From: RUG343 sp964486215
Lineage (GTDB): Bacteria; Bacillota_I; Bacilli_A; RF39; UBA660
Direction: 5' to 3'
Length of the DNA stretch: 64,000 nucleotides
Assembly (NCBI GenBank): GCA_964486215.1
Contig: CAZALI010000003.1
Span: 1 to 64,000 of the forward strand
The notes beneath the pieces are model-generated. The model had not been told where the DNA came from. It saw only the letters and a program-made list of their open reading frames with translations, and did no database searches. Every line of letters starts with the position of its first letter. Position 1 is the first letter of the stretch. The position numbers and the translations under genes are program-made. This document shows, one piece after another, positions 1-9,020 of the stretch.

Positions 1-202
1 TATGTGTTCCTTTATAACTCATTTTAATTGTATAAGCAACACCATATAATAAACCTATTGTATTTTGATAATCTCCATTTTCTTCATTAGGATTTCCTGT
101 TCCTCTTACTGCTATATAATTCATTTTAGGAATTTCAATTATACTTGGTTTATTTTTAGGCATATAAAATTCTTTATATTCTTTCTTATAATCAAAAGCC
201 AT
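1..202 (-). CDS. GyrI-like small-molecule-binding domain protein (3' part beyond window)
   Basis: Partial gene: only the first 67 codons lie in the window and the C-terminus runs off the left edge. The start is the ATG at 202, preceded by a GGAG ribosome site at 211-214. The visible N-terminus (MAFDYKKEYKEFYMPK, then IIEIPKMNYIAVRGTGNPN and LLYGVAYTIKMS) matches the opening of the GyrI-like / SOUL-type small-molecule-binding family, stand-alone cytoplasmic proteins related to the effector domain of AraC/MerR regulators. The ligand is unknown. It has its own promoter at 230-238. The family call rests on recognised sequence pattern only. Confidence 0.7.
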   Translation of the reverse strand, partial: MAFDYKKEYKEFYMPKNKPSIIEIPKMNYIAVRGTGNPNEENGDYQNTIGLLYGVAYTIKMSYKGTH

Positions 203-229
203 ACTTTCAACTCCAATCTTTCAATAAAT

Positions 230-238
230 ATTATATCA
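230..238 (-). promoter_or_regulatory. Extended -10 promoter of the GyrI-like gene
   Basis: On the minus strand TGA is followed directly by TATAAT, an extended -10 element, about 25 bases ahead of the ATG at 202. No good -35 is visible at the usual distance. Confidence 0.5.
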
Positions 239-288
239 TACATTTTAATATTTAATTACATCGGAAGATTACTATATTCCGAGTAATA

Positions 289-764
289 TTAACTTTTTAT
301 ATTATCTAATTTAAAATGAAGCTTCCATTCTAAATACTCATAATCTAATATTTCACGGTTTTCTCTTTTCTTTCTCATTTTTTCCCATTCATTAAGAGCT
401 TGTACTACTTCCATATTATACGCAGACTTTTTTAATGCATCAAAGTCAATTTTAAATTCACTATAAGGCATTTGTTCTTCCTCCCACATATGATAATAAA
501 CTTGATCTATTGGTTCATTAAAATCATATAGTTTAATTGCTTCATAACTTACTTTAAAATAATCTGCCATTTCTTTAACTCTAGGTATTTCTGGTTTCCT
601 TTTATTAGATTCATATTTCGTTATAGTTTCATATGGCTTTTTACCTCCTAATTTAAAAAACTTAGCAACCTTTTTTTATCTTTATATCTAAGCTCCCTTA
701 CAAATTTTAATCTTGCTCCCTGACTCATATTATCAAGACTTGGTTTAAAAAAATAATCAAACAT
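289..764 (-). pseudogene. Frameshifted XRE-type helix-turn-helix regulator
   Basis: The ATG at 764 has a strong GGAGG site (773-777) and opens a protein with MFDYFFKPSLDNMSQGARLK, then REL-RYKDKK, and stops early near 655. In the next frame the text continues smoothly: VAKFFKLGGKKPYETITKYE, then SNKRKPEIPRVKEMADYF, and on to the C-terminal part at 289-570. The join falls in a run of seven A (672-677 area, T on the plus strand). One extra A would give K-K-K-V-A and restore a single reading frame of 158 codons. The middle is a typical HTH_3/XRE domain; the C-terminal part is acidic and of unknown role. It may be a true pseudogene, an assembly error in a homopolymer, or slippage-controlled expression. 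The 570-289 part alone is open but lacks its own ribosome site. Confidence 0.75.
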
Positions 765-800
765 ATACAAAACCTCCAATCTTATTTTTTTACTCCATAA

Positions 801-821
801 AAAACTAGTATTTTATACTAG
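801..821 (-). terminator. Intrinsic terminator ahead of the HTH gene
   Basis: A CTAGTAT / ATACTAG stem with a three-base loop (805-821) is followed on the minus strand by six T. It ends transcription coming from the tiny ORFs at 841-990 before the HTH regulator. Confidence 0.6.
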
Positions 822-840
822 CTGATACCCTTTTAATCTT

Positions 841-873
841 TTAAATTATTTGTTCTCCATATTTGGTCTTCAT
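841..873 (-). CDS. Possible 10-residue ORF with strong ribosome site
   Basis: ATG at 873 preceded by GGGAGG (about 880-885) encodes only MKTKYGEQII before TAA at 841-843. A terminator follows at 801-821. It could be a leader peptide, a small peptide gene or debris of a decayed gene. No family recognised; coding status unproven. Confidence 0.25.
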   Translation of the reverse strand: MKTKYGEQII

Positions 874-899
874 GAAACGCCTCCCTCGTTTTATTGTAA

Positions 900-990
900 C
901 TATACTATACTATTCATAAACATCACTCCTTCTAATTTGATGGATCACTTTCATTTTTCTTGGAATTCTCGCAAACCCTTGTAATTGCAA
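900..990 (-). other. Decayed coding remnant / tiny ORFs between ppdK and HTH gene
   Basis: Reading the minus strand from 990, an open stretch of 26 codons (FARIPRKMKVIHQIRRSDVY in its middle) ends at TAG 910-912. Overlapping it, an AAGGAG site leads to ATG 917 and a five-codon ORF ending at 900. Basic, amphipathic residues hint at a former DNA-binding protein, but nothing intact remains. This and the feature at 841-873 are all I see in the 765-990 gap. Confidence 0.3.
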
Positions 991-991
991 C

Positions 992-1015
992 AAAAAAAGA
1001 GTCTTTCGACTCTTT
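992..1015 (-). terminator. Terminator of ppdK
   Basis: AAAGAGTC / GACTCTTT perfect 8-bp stem with a GAAA-type loop (996-1015), followed by T residues on the minus strand, about 30 bases past the ppdK stop. Confidence 0.8.
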
Positions 1016-1046
1016 ATATTTTTTTGTTTTGGTACGTTTAAACGTC

Positions 1047-3674
1047 CTATTTTTGATGCGCTTTTATGGCAGCTTGTGCAGCAGCTAGTCTAGCACCTGG
1101 TACTCTAAATGGAGAACATGATACATAGTTTAAGCCTAAGTTATTACAAAATTCTATGGATTTAGGATCTCCTCCATGTTCGCCACAGATACCTAGTTGT
1201 AAGTTTTCTTTTACTTTTCTACCTAGAGTTTTAGCTATTTCAATTAATACTCCTACTCCTTCAGTATCAATACTAGCAAATGGATCACTAGTTAATACTT
1301 TTTTATTGTAATAGTCATTTAAGAATTTAGAAGCGTCATCTCTAGAGAAGCCATAAGTCATTTGAGTTAAGTCATTTGTTCCAAATGAGAAGAAGTCAGC
1401 ATATGCAGCAATTTTATCTGCTGTAACACAAGCTCTTGGTATTTCTATCATTGTACCTACTTGGTAATGTAGATCTACTTTTTCTCTTTCAATTATCTCT
1501 TTAGCTACTCTATCTACAATACTTTTTACGTAAGCTAGTTCTCTATCTGTTCCTATTAATGGAATCATTATTTCTGGTTCTACTTTGATTCCTTTCTTTT
1601 GAACATTGATTGCTGCTTTTATAACGGCAGTTGTCTGCATCTCAGCTATTTCTGGATATGTGATAGATAATCTACATCCTCTATGTCCCATCATTGGATT
1701 GAATTCTTTTAGTGAATTAATCTTATCTTTTAATTCTTCAAAACTAATGTTTAGTGATGAAGCTAATTTCTTTATTTCACGATCTTCGTGAGGTAAGAAT
1801 TCATGTAGTGGTGGATCTAAATATCTTATTATTACTGGGTAACCATTCATAGCTTCAAATAAACCTTCAAAGTCTGCTTGTTGATATGGCAATATCTTAG
1901 CTAAGGCTTCTTTTCTTGTTTTCTCATCAGGAGATGCTATCATTCTTCTGAAGTTAAATATTCTATCTTCTTCAAAGAACATGTGCTCAGTTCTACATAA
2001 GCCAATACCTTCTGCACCAAATTCACGAGCTTTTTTAGCATCTCTTGGGTTATCAGCATTTGTTCTAACACCTAATTTTCTTCTAGAGTCAGCCCAATCC
2101 ATTAGAGTTTTAAAATCACCTGAGATAGTAGCTTCTTCTGTTTCTATTCTTTCACCATATACTCTACCGGTTGATCCATCTAGAGAGATATAGTCTTCAG
2201 TTGTATATACTTTACCATCTTTAGTAGTTAGTGTCTTTCCTTTTTCATCTACTACTATTTCACCACAACCTGATACACAGCAAGTACCCATACCACGAGC
2301 AACAACAGCAGCATGAGATGTCATTCCTCCACGTACTGTTAGAATACCTTCTGCTAAGTTCATTCCTTCAATATCTTCTGGAGAAGTTTCTTCTCTTACT
2401 AGGATTAATTCTTTTTCTCCAGCTTCATATCTTTCTTGTACTTCTTCAGCTGTGAAACATAGTTTTCCAGTAGCAGCTCCTGGTGATGCAGCAAGTCCTT
2501 CAGCTATATCTTTAGCTACTTTTAAGCTTTCTTCTTTAAACTTAGGATGTAATAATTGATCTAATTGTTTTGGATCGATTCTTAAAACTGCTTCATCTTC
2601 AGTAATTTTACCTTCACTTACTAGATCTACTGCTACTTTTAAAGCAGCTTTAGCAGTTCTCTTACCATTTCTTGTTTGTAGCATGAATAGTTTACCATCT
2701 TCTATAGTAAACTCCATATCTTGCATATCTTTATAGTGATCTTCTAAGATATCACAAATCTTTTTAAATTCATCATAACACTCTGGTAATACTTCGTGCA
2801 ATGTTTCAATAGATTGAGGAGTTCTTATACCAGCAACTACATCTTCTCCTTGAGCATTCATTAAATACTCACCATATAATTTCTTTTCTCCTGTAGCAGG
2901 GTTTCTAGTAAAGGCAACTCCTGTACCAGATGTTTCTCCTTTATTTCCATATACCATTTCTTGAACATTAACAGCTGTTCCCCATTCATTTGGAATACTG
3001 TTAAGTCTTCTATAAGTCTTAGCTCTATCATTATTCCAAGATCTAAATACAGCTTTTATAGCTTCTACTAATTGTACTTTAGGATCTTGTGGGAATTCAT
3101 TACCAGCTAATTTTTGATATTCACTCTTATATATGTCAATTACTTCTTGTAGTTCATTGGCATTTAATTCAGTATCATACTTTTTACCTTTTTCCTTTTT
3201 AATCTCATCAAATTTTAATTCAAATGATTCTTTTGGAAAGCCCATTACAACATCGGCAAACATTTGAATAAATCTTCTGTATGAATCATGTACAAAACGT
3301 GGATTTTTAGTAATCTCAGAAAAGTTTTTGCATACTTCATCATTCATACCTAAATTTAGAATAGTATCCATCATACCTGGCATTGATTCTCTAGCACCAC
3401 TTCTTACTGATACTAGTAATGGATTGGTAGTAGATCCAAATTCTTTACCAGTGATACTTTCTAGTTCTTTGATATGCTCTGCTACTTCTTGTTCAATTTC
3501 ATCTCCTAGGGAGGATCCATTATCATAGTATTTTAAGCAAGCTTCAGTTGTTACTGTAAAACCTCTTGGTACTGGTAATCCTATACTAGTCATTTCAGCT
3601 AGATTAGCACCTTTACCACCAAGTAAGTTTCGCATGTCTTTATTTCCTTCATTAAATGAATAGACATATTTCAT
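1047..3674 (-). CDS. ppdK: Pyruvate, phosphate dikinase
   Basis: Interconverts pyruvate + ATP + Pi with phosphoenolpyruvate + AMP + PPi in the cytoplasm. In anaerobes with PPi-linked glycolysis it often works in the pyruvate-forming direction. About 875 aa, full family length. Order: ATP-grasp nucleotide domain with LLGGKGANLAEM near the start and RSGARESMPGMMDT, swivelling phosphohistidine domain with GGMTSHAAVVARG (catalytic His about residue 454), then the PEP/pyruvate TIM barrel with SFGTNDLTQMTYGFSRDD and GICGEHGG (catalytic Cys about 830). An ATG at 3680 lies only two bases from GGAG; the ATG at 3674 is spaced eight bases, so 3674 is preferred. Monocistronic: own promoter 3710-3738 and terminator 992-1015. 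Its PPi product or substrate connects it to the pyrophosphatase at 40294. Confidence 0.97.
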   Translation of the reverse strand: MKYVYSFNEGNKDMRNLLGGKGANLAEMTSIGLPVPRGFTVTTEACLKYYDNGSSLGDEIEQEVAEHIKELESITGKEFGSTTNPLLVSVRSGARESMPGMMDTILNLGMNDEVCKNFSEITKNPRFVHDSYRRFIQMFADVVMGFPKESFELKFDEIKKEKGKKYDTELNANELQEVIDIYKSEYQKLAGNEFPQDPKVQLVEAIKAVFRSWNNDRAKTYRRLNSIPNEWGTAVNVQEMVYGNKGETSGTGVAFTRNPATGEKKLYGEYLMNAQGEDVVAGIRTPQSIETLHEVLPECYDEFKKICDILEDHYKDMQDMEFTIEDGKLFMLQTRNGKRTAKAALKVAVDLVSEGKITEDEAVLRIDPKQLDQLLHPKFKEESLKVAKDIAEGLAASPGAATGKLCFTAEEVQERYEAGEKELILVREETSPEDIEGMNLAEGILTVRGGMTSHAAVVARGMGTCCVSGCGEIVVDEKGKTLTTKDGKVYTTEDYISLDGSTGRVYGERIETEEATISGDFKTLMDWADSRRKLGVRTNADNPRDAKKAREFGAEGIGLCRTEHMFFEEDRIFNFRRMIASPDEKTRKEALAKILPYQQADFEGLFEAMNGYPVIIRYLDPPLHEFLPHEDREIKKLASSLNISFEELKDKINSLKEFNPMMGHRGCRLSITYPEIAEMQTTAVIKAAINVQKKGIKVEPEIMIPLIGTDRELAYVKSIVDRVAKEIIEREKVDLHYQVGTMIEIPRACVTADKIAAYADFFSFGTNDLTQMTYGFSRDDASKFLNDYYNKKVLTSDPFASIDTEGVGVLIEIAKTLGRKVKENLQLGICGEHGGDPKSIEFCNNLGLNYVSCSPFRVPGARLAAAQAAIKAHQK

Positions 3675-3709
3675 TTTCATCTCTCCTCTCTTATTTTAGT
3701 AACGTGTTT

Positions 3710-3738
3710 ATTGTATCATAAACATATGTATTTTTGAA
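3710..3738 (-). promoter_or_regulatory. Sigma-A promoter of ppdK
   Basis: Minus strand: TTCAAA, 17 bases, TACAAT, with TG one base before the -10 (extended -10). It lies 30-60 bases ahead of the start codon. Confidence 0.65.
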
Positions 3739-3770
3739 GAGAATTTTACTATTAAATTCAATATTTTTGT

Positions 3771-3800
3771 AAAGAAAAAGAATAGATTTTTATCTATTCT
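3771..3800 (-). terminator. Terminator of cvpA
   Basis: AGAATAGAT / ATCTATTCT stem with four-base loop (3779-3800) and a T-rich tail on the minus strand, just past the stop of the CvpA-family gene. Confidence 0.75.
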
Positions 3801-3818
3801 AATTATCTAATTTATATA

Positions 3819-4496
3819 TTATATTTTTATCTTCTTTTTTTCTATTAATTCTTGTACTAAGCTTTTAGATACTACTTTATGTTCTAACATAGTGTCTAGT
3901 ATCTTTTTATTAGCTTCATTTTTACTAATCTTTTTATTTATTATTTTATTTCCTAATATATATGTTTCTTTAATTGTACTTGTGATTGGATAAGTTAATT
4001 TAGTTATTATTGGAGAATGATATATAATGTGATTTACTACTTTACTATTAGTAAAACTATCTACATTATGTAGAGGTATTATTAATACTATTAAACATAT
4101 AAATACTATGATATAGCCTTTTATAAAACCAAAGATAAGTCCTAATATTCTTGATGGGATTATTAATACTAATGTTAGATCTATGGCTTCATTTAATAAA
4201 TTAGCTAATTTCATAATAATAGCATGTACAGATAAAAGAAGGGCAAGTATTATGACAAAGCCTATTAATTGATAAACTAATATGTTTATTGTGCTTAATC
4301 CTTCATAATTACCTTCTAATTTAAAGAATGGTAAGTATTTACATAATAGATTACCTATTATTCCTTTTAATAGGAAAGATATTATAAATACTAGTATTAT
4401 GCTTATTAAAGATATTCCTTCTTTTATAATACCTCGTTTCATTCCTACTACTGCGAACATTAATAATATTAAAATTATTCCTATATTAAATATCAT
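3819..4496 (-). CDS. cvpA: CvpA-family membrane protein
   Basis: 225 aa integral membrane protein with about four hydrophobic segments: residues 3-20, about 25-50, about 73-100 and 110-140. The opening pattern (a TM, then VVGMKRGIIKEGISLISI) is typical of the CvpA/colicin V production family (YshB in Bacillus). Its molecular role is poorly defined; links to envelope and peptidoglycan homeostasis have been reported in other bacteria. It is divergent from rnhC. In Bacillus subtilis rnhC, zapA and yshB are also neighbours, which supports the assignment. The C-terminal 60 residues are charged and probably cytoplasmic. Confidence 0.75.
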   Translation of the reverse strand: MIFNIGIILILLMFAVVGMKRGIIKEGISLISIILVFIISFLLKGIIGNLLCKYLPFFKLEGNYEGLSTINILVYQLIGFVIILALLLSVHAIIMKLANLLNEAIDLTLVLIIPSRILGLIFGFIKGYIIVFICLIVLIIPLHNVDSFTNSKVVNHIIYHSPIITKLTYPITSTIKETYILGNKIINKKISKNEANKKILDTMLEHKVVSKSLVQELIEKKKIKI

Positions 4497-4535
4497 ATTA
4501 TCACCACTATTATTATATTACTAAAATTAATTATG

Positions 4536-4544
4536 TGCTATAAT
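4536..4544 (+). promoter_or_regulatory. Extended -10 promoter of rnhC
   Basis: TGC-TATAAT about 25 bases before the rnhC start on the plus strand; no clear -35. The same 70-bp gap must also hold the divergent cvpA promoter. Confidence 0.5.
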
Positions 4545-4568
4545 ATATGTGAATATTGAGGTGGATTT

Positions 4569-5483
4569 ATGAATGTAGTTATTAGAGTTAATGAAGATAC
4601 TAAGAAACAAATGCTTGAATATTATAAAGATAAAATGAGAGATAAGAAAATTCCTTATGTAGTCTTTCAAGCAGAAGATGAAGATACAGTTATTACGATG
4701 TATGAGTCTGGTAAAGTTATGTTTCAAGGTAAGAGTGCTGATGTAGATGCTGCTCATTGGGGTATAGAAATAGAAGAAGCTAAAAAAGATAAAGACAAGG
4801 AAAAAGATAAGAAAAAGTATGAAAAGTACTATTACTCTAATTCTATAGGTAGTGATGAAGTTGGTACTGGTGATTACTTTGGACCTATAGTTGTAACGGC
4901 TACATATGTTACTAAAGAAGATATTCCATACTTAGAGTCTCTTGGAGTAATGGATTCTAAAAAGATTACTGATGAGAAGATAAAAGATATTGCTCCTAAG
5001 ATAGCTAATAAAGTTAAATATAAAAGTATTATTTTAAGAAATGTTGAATATAATGAAAAGTATGATAGAAATACTAATTTAAATAAAATTAAATCTATTA
5101 TGCATAATAAAGTGTTATATGACTTAGTTAAAGAAATTAAAAAGTATGATTATATTATTGTTGATCAATTTGCTTATGAAGAATCTTATTATAATTATTT
5201 AAAAGATGTTGATAAAGTACAAAGAGATATTACTTTTATTACTAAAGCTGAAGATAAGAATTTAGCAGTAGCTTGTGGCTCTATTATTTCTAGATATTTA
5301 TTCTTAAGAGAGTTTGATAAGTTAAGTGATTCTATTCATATTCCTCTACCTAAAGGAGCTGGAGCTGACGTTGATAAAGTTGGTGAAGAAATAGTAGATA
5401 AGTTTGGAGAAGAAAAGTTAAAAGAGATAGCTAAAGTTAATTTTAAAAATACTGATAGAATACTTCATACAATGATATATTAA
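4569..5483 (+). CDS. rnhC: Ribonuclease HIII
   Basis: Cuts the RNA strand of RNA-DNA hybrids; cytoplasmic. 304 aa, normal for the family. The N-terminal TBP-like substrate-binding domain (residues 1-80) is followed by a Lys/Asp-rich linker (KKDKDKEKDKKKYEK) and the catalytic domain, which opens with SNSIGSDEVGTGDYFGP. D96 and E97 are the metal ligands of the DE-x-G motif; DQFAYEES and TKAEDKN carry later acidic residues. Start at the ATG 4569, preceded by GAGGTGG. It is the only clear plus-strand gene in the window. Confidence 0.95.
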   Translation: MNVVIRVNEDTKKQMLEYYKDKMRDKKIPYVVFQAEDEDTVITMYESGKVMFQGKSADVDAAHWGIEIEEAKKDKDKEKDKKKYEKYYYSNSIGSDEVGTGDYFGPIVVTATYVTKEDIPYLESLGVMDSKKITDEKIKDIAPKIANKVKYKSIILRNVEYNEKYDRNTNLNKIKSIMHNKVLYDLVKEIKKYDYIIVDQFAYEESYYNYLKDVDKVQRDITFITKAEDKNLAVACGSIISRYLFLREFDKLSDSIHIPLPKGAGADVDKVGEEIVDKFGEEKLKEIAKVNFKNTDRILHTMIY

Positions 5484-5484
5484 A

Positions 5485-5509
5485 AAATAGAAGATTGACT
5501 CTTCTATTT
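5485..5509. terminator. Bidirectional terminator between rnhC and the L,D-transpeptidase gene
   Basis: AAATAGAAG / CTTCTATTT 9-bp stem with seven-base loop, A-rich on one side and T-rich on the other. It serves both convergent genes; the 3' end of the transpeptidase gene lies inside it. Confidence 0.75.
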
Positions 5510-6394
5510 TTTTATTATTACTATTGTTTGTTTAGTTAGATTTTCATACATCTTTTTAGCTTCTGGTCTCTTCATATTGACACAGCCATGTGAACCATTA
5601 TATCTATATGTACTTTGTGTATATTCAGAATAACTTCTCCAACCATCAGCATCATGAAAACCATAACCTCCATAGAATGGCATCCAGTATTCAACGTATG
5701 AAGCATATTTAGAACCATCATCATTTCTACCTCTTAGAGTTACTTTTCGAGCTCTATTATATGGTCCAATAATAAATGTTCCTCTTGGAGTATCATGTCT
5801 ACCTTTCATACCTGTAACAACACTAGAATTTAGTATTTGTTTATTACCTTTAAAGTAATATAGTTTTTGATCAGATATATCAGTTATGATTACGTTATTA
5901 GTAATTGAATTATTATTTAGATAACCTGTTACTGAACCATGTTGTACTCTAGATGAAGACTTACCACTAGCTAGTACTTTAACTTTGTTTCCTAATGATA
6001 AACTCTTTAAATAAGTGCCATTTCTGTCTACTATACTAGTACTTTTTATTACATAAGCTCTATTATTAGATACTGGAGATGATATATTCTTAGTAGATGT
6101 AGTTACTACTTTAATACCTTTTAATTTACTACAAGTATTTATTCCAACAATACCATCGACAGCTAGATTGTTTTTTGATTGATATTTCTTAACACAAGCA
6201 GCTGTTTGGTTACCAAATATTCCATCTACTGTTAAGTTACAATTCATTTTATTATTTAACATTTTCTGTAATACTTTTACATTTTCTCCAGTAGATCCAT
6301 ATGTAATAGTATAATTACAGTTTAAACTCTTTGCTTCAACGTTAATTACTGATATTAGTAATAGTATTATTAATAATTTTAATATTTTATGCAT
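5504..6394 (-). CDS. Secreted L,D-transpeptidase with peptidoglycan-binding and SH3-like domains
   Basis: Forms 3-3 cross-links, or attaches proteins, in peptidoglycan outside the membrane. 296 aa. A signal peptide (residues 1-21, LLIILLLISVINVEA) is followed by a PG_binding_1 domain (about 28-92, with GSTGENVKVLQKMLN and VDGIFGNQTAACVKKYQ), a bacterial SH3-like segment (about 108-160, RVQHGSVTGYL) and a YkuD catalytic domain (about 163-296). The catalytic motif is GSHGCVNMKRPEAKK with the nucleophile Cys271; the upstream conserved His is in GYGFHDADGW. It has its own promoter at 6414-6441 just behind the ABC transporter gene. It shows that the organism builds a cell wall. Confidence 0.92.
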   Translation of the reverse strand: MHKILKLLIILLLISVINVEAKSLNCNYTITYGSTGENVKVLQKMLNNKMNCNLTVDGIFGNQTAACVKKYQSKNNLAVDGIVGINTCSKLKGIKVVTTSTKNISSPVSNNRAYVIKSTSIVDRNGTYLKSLSLGNKVKVLASGKSSSRVQHGSVTGYLNNNSITNNVIITDISDQKLYYFKGNKQILNSSVVTGMKGRHDTPRGTFIIGPYNRARKVTLRGRNDDGSKYASYVEYWMPFYGGYGFHDADGWRSYSEYTQSTYRYNGSHGCVNMKRPEAKKMYENLTKQTIVIIKK

Positions 6395-6413
6395 AATTAC
6401 ACCTCGAAGTAAT

Positions 6414-6441
6414 ATTTTAATGTTTGTTTTCAGTTTGTCAA
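6414..6441 (-). promoter_or_regulatory. Promoter of the L,D-transpeptidase gene
   Basis: Minus strand: consensus TTGACA (6436-6441), 16 bases, TAAAAT (6414-6419), then GAGGTG and ATG. It starts within five bases of the upstream gene's stop. Confidence 0.65.
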
Positions 6442-6443
6442 TA

Positions 6444-9002
6444 CTATTCTGTTCTTAGTGCTACTACAGGATCTTTACGAGAAGCTATACGTGCTGGGAT
6501 AAGACCAGCTATTACTGTTAGTACAGCACTGATAATTATTAAAGCAATAGCTCCATCTACTGGTAATACTGAAATATTAGATATATCTACAGCATTCTTT
6601 ATAATTATATTTATTGGTATATTTAAAAGTATTGTGACGATTATTCCTAGTATTCCAGCAGCTAATCCTTCTACTAGAGTTTCGGCATTAAATACACGAG
6701 ATATATCCTTTTTAGATGCACCTAATGCTCTTAAAATACCTATTTCTTTTGTTCTTTCTAATACAGAGATATAAGTTATTATAGAAATCATTATAGAAGA
6801 TACTACTAGACTTATCGCAACGAAGGCTATTAAGACACTACTTATAACATTAATAATAGTTGTAATAGATGACATCATTACTCCTACTAAATCAGTATAT
6901 TCTATACGATCTTTTTCTTTTTTACCTTTATTGTATTTCTTTATAATATTAATTATTTCTTCTTTAGAATCAAAATCTTTTGGATATATAGATATCTTAT
7001 CTGGATTATTTATATCAGCTATACCTAGTTTTATTAAGTTTTCTTCATATGTTGTATTCATGTTTTCTGAATAATCTTTCATATAATTAGCTAATTCTTC
7101 TTCTGACATACTTTGTAGAGCCATTAATTGTTCTGGAGAAAGATTAGACATATCAAAGTCTGTAGAGGTAGTAAACTTAGTACCAGTAAAGACATTTATA
7201 TCTTGATTAGCTTTTTGTTCTTTTACAATATCTTTTGTATTTATTTCATCTATTAAGTGAGTCATTAATTCATGAGTATAACCTACTAAACCATAGTCTC
7301 TATCATCAGCTACTTTTTCAGTACTAGGTTTTACTATACCTACTATTTTTATTTCTTCTGCATCACTTAATATATGTTTCATATATTCTTTATTATCAGA
7401 TTGATTAATCCAAATACCATTTTTCTTCTCATATAAAGAAGTTGGTAATACTAATTTAAATGTTAAATTTACTAATTCATCTGTATTATATGAATGATTT
7501 TTGAAAGATACTTTTTCTCCTTTTGCCATCTTATTGAACTTATCTTTTAATTCTGCTTGATCAAGTATACCTAAACTATATAGAGTATAGTCTGATATTT
7601 CATTATTTTCTCCAACAAATAAGATTACTTCATTATACTTAGTTGGCCATTTACCATCTACTAATTTATATTGTTTCTTTAATAATTCTTTATTATCTAA
7701 CATTTCAAAGAAAACATCGTAGTTAGTTAAATAATTATTATATAGACTAGATATACCATTAGTATTCATACCTATCGTATCTAGAACTGTAGTTGGGTTT
7801 ACTCTTTCTACTTTATCTGGATTATTTTTATATAAATTTAGAGGTACGTTATATGAGTATTTTATATCTGAAGTATATTTCTTTAAGTCTTTAGTTTTTT
7901 CTATATACTTTTTAAAGTCTTCCATATTGTTATGTTTTACTTTAGAAGACATTGATTCAAACATATCTCCCATTATATTTATAGAGTGTATTTTTTTATC
8001 TTTATAATTTTTAGCTTTCTTGGAACCAGCCATAGCTTGAATCATACTAGACATATCAACAGACTCTTTTTCTATATTTAGTGGGTATTGACTTAGAGTA
8101 TCTTCTTCTGTTTTAGCTATAAAACTATTTATACCATTAGCTAGAGATAATATTAAAGCTATACCTATTATTCCAATAGATCCAGCAAAGGCTGTTAGTA
8201 CTGTTCGACCTTTCTTAGTCATTAAATTCTTAAATGATAAAGAAATAGCTGTGAAGAAACTCATTGATGTCTTAGTAGTTTTTGTTTTCTTTAAAGTTTC
8301 TTTTTCTTTGGTATTTACTTTACCATCGTATGGATTAGAGTCTCCTGTTATCTTTCCATCTTGTAAATTTATTATTCTAGTAGAATATTTATTCGCAATA
8401 TCTGAGTTATGAGTAACCATAATTACTAATTTATCTTTAGCTATTTCTTGAAGTAATTCCATTATTTGTTTTGATGTTTTTGTATCAAGAGCTCCAGTAG
8501 GCTCATCAGCAAGTAAGATATCTGGATCATTGATTAAAGCTCTAGCAATAGCTACTCTTTGCATCTGACCACCACTTATTTGATTTGGTAGTTTATGAAT
8601 GTGTTCTTTTAAACCTACTTTTTCTAACATTTCTATAGCTTTTTTACGACGAGTTTTCTTTGATACTCCTGATAGTGTTAGAGCAAGTTCAACGTTAGCT
8701 AAAATACTTTGATGACTAATTAGATTATAACTTTGAAATACAAAACCAATACGATGATTACGGTAAGAATCCCAATCTCTATCAGTATATTTTTTAGTAC
8801 TAATTTCATTTATTTTTAAGTCGCCACTATCATATTTATCTAAACCACCTATAATATTTAAAAGAGTAGTTTTACCACTACCAGATGGACCTAAGATTGA
8901 GGCAAATTCATTCTTTCTAAAATTAATACTTACATCATCTAAGGCTTGTTGTTTATACTCTCCTACTTTGTATGATTTACTTATATTTTTTAACTCTAAC
9001 AT
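6444..9002 (-). CDS. MacB-like ABC transporter, ATPase fused to FtsX-type permease
   Basis: 852 aa. The N-terminal ABC ATPase (about 1-220) has Walker A GPSGSGKTTLL (38-48), signature QISGGQMQRVAIARAL, Walker B ILLADEPTGALD and the H-loop VMVTHNSD. A charged linker leads to a permease with one TM (about 262-290), a large extracytoplasmic domain, and three C-terminal TMs with the FtsX signature ERTKEIGILRALGASKKDI. This is the MacB/LolD-FtsX (type VII ABC) architecture, normally a mechanotransmission exporter or extractor of peptides, lipoproteins or antimicrobials. The substrate here is unknown. RBS AAGGTGAT; -10 TATAAT at 9021-9026. No accessory MFP or two-component system is adjacent. Confidence 0.9.
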   Translation of the reverse strand: MLELKNISKSYKVGEYKQQALDDVSINFRKNEFASILGPSGSGKTTLLNIIGGLDKYDSGDLKINEISTKKYTDRDWDSYRNHRIGFVFQSYNLISHQSILANVELALTLSGVSKKTRRKKAIEMLEKVGLKEHIHKLPNQISGGQMQRVAIARALINDPDILLADEPTGALDTKTSKQIMELLQEIAKDKLVIMVTHNSDIANKYSTRIINLQDGKITGDSNPYDGKVNTKEKETLKKTKTTKTSMSFFTAISLSFKNLMTKKGRTVLTAFAGSIGIIGIALILSLANGINSFIAKTEEDTLSQYPLNIEKESVDMSSMIQAMAGSKKAKNYKDKKIHSINIMGDMFESMSSKVKHNNMEDFKKYIEKTKDLKKYTSDIKYSYNVPLNLYKNNPDKVERVNPTTVLDTIGMNTNGISSLYNNYLTNYDVFFEMLDNKELLKKQYKLVDGKWPTKYNEVILFVGENNEISDYTLYSLGILDQAELKDKFNKMAKGEKVSFKNHSYNTDELVNLTFKLVLPTSLYEKKNGIWINQSDNKEYMKHILSDAEEIKIVGIVKPSTEKVADDRDYGLVGYTHELMTHLIDEINTKDIVKEQKANQDINVFTGTKFTTSTDFDMSNLSPEQLMALQSMSEEELANYMKDYSENMNTTYEENLIKLGIADINNPDKISIYPKDFDSKEEIINIIKKYNKGKKEKDRIEYTDLVGVMMSSITTIINVISSVLIAFVAISLVVSSIMISIITYISVLERTKEIGILRALGASKKDISRVFNAETLVEGLAAGILGIIVTILLNIPINIIIKNAVDISNISVLPVDGAIALIIISAVLTVIAGLIPARIASRKDPVVALRTE

Positions 9003-9020
9003 TCTATCACCTTCTTATAT

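Noticed and set aside
65..286. Plus-strand ORF opposite the GyrI-like gene
   Set aside because: Low-complexity Ile/Phe/Tyr sequence typical of AT-rich antisense frames; the minus-strand gene has a ribosome site, promoter and family match.
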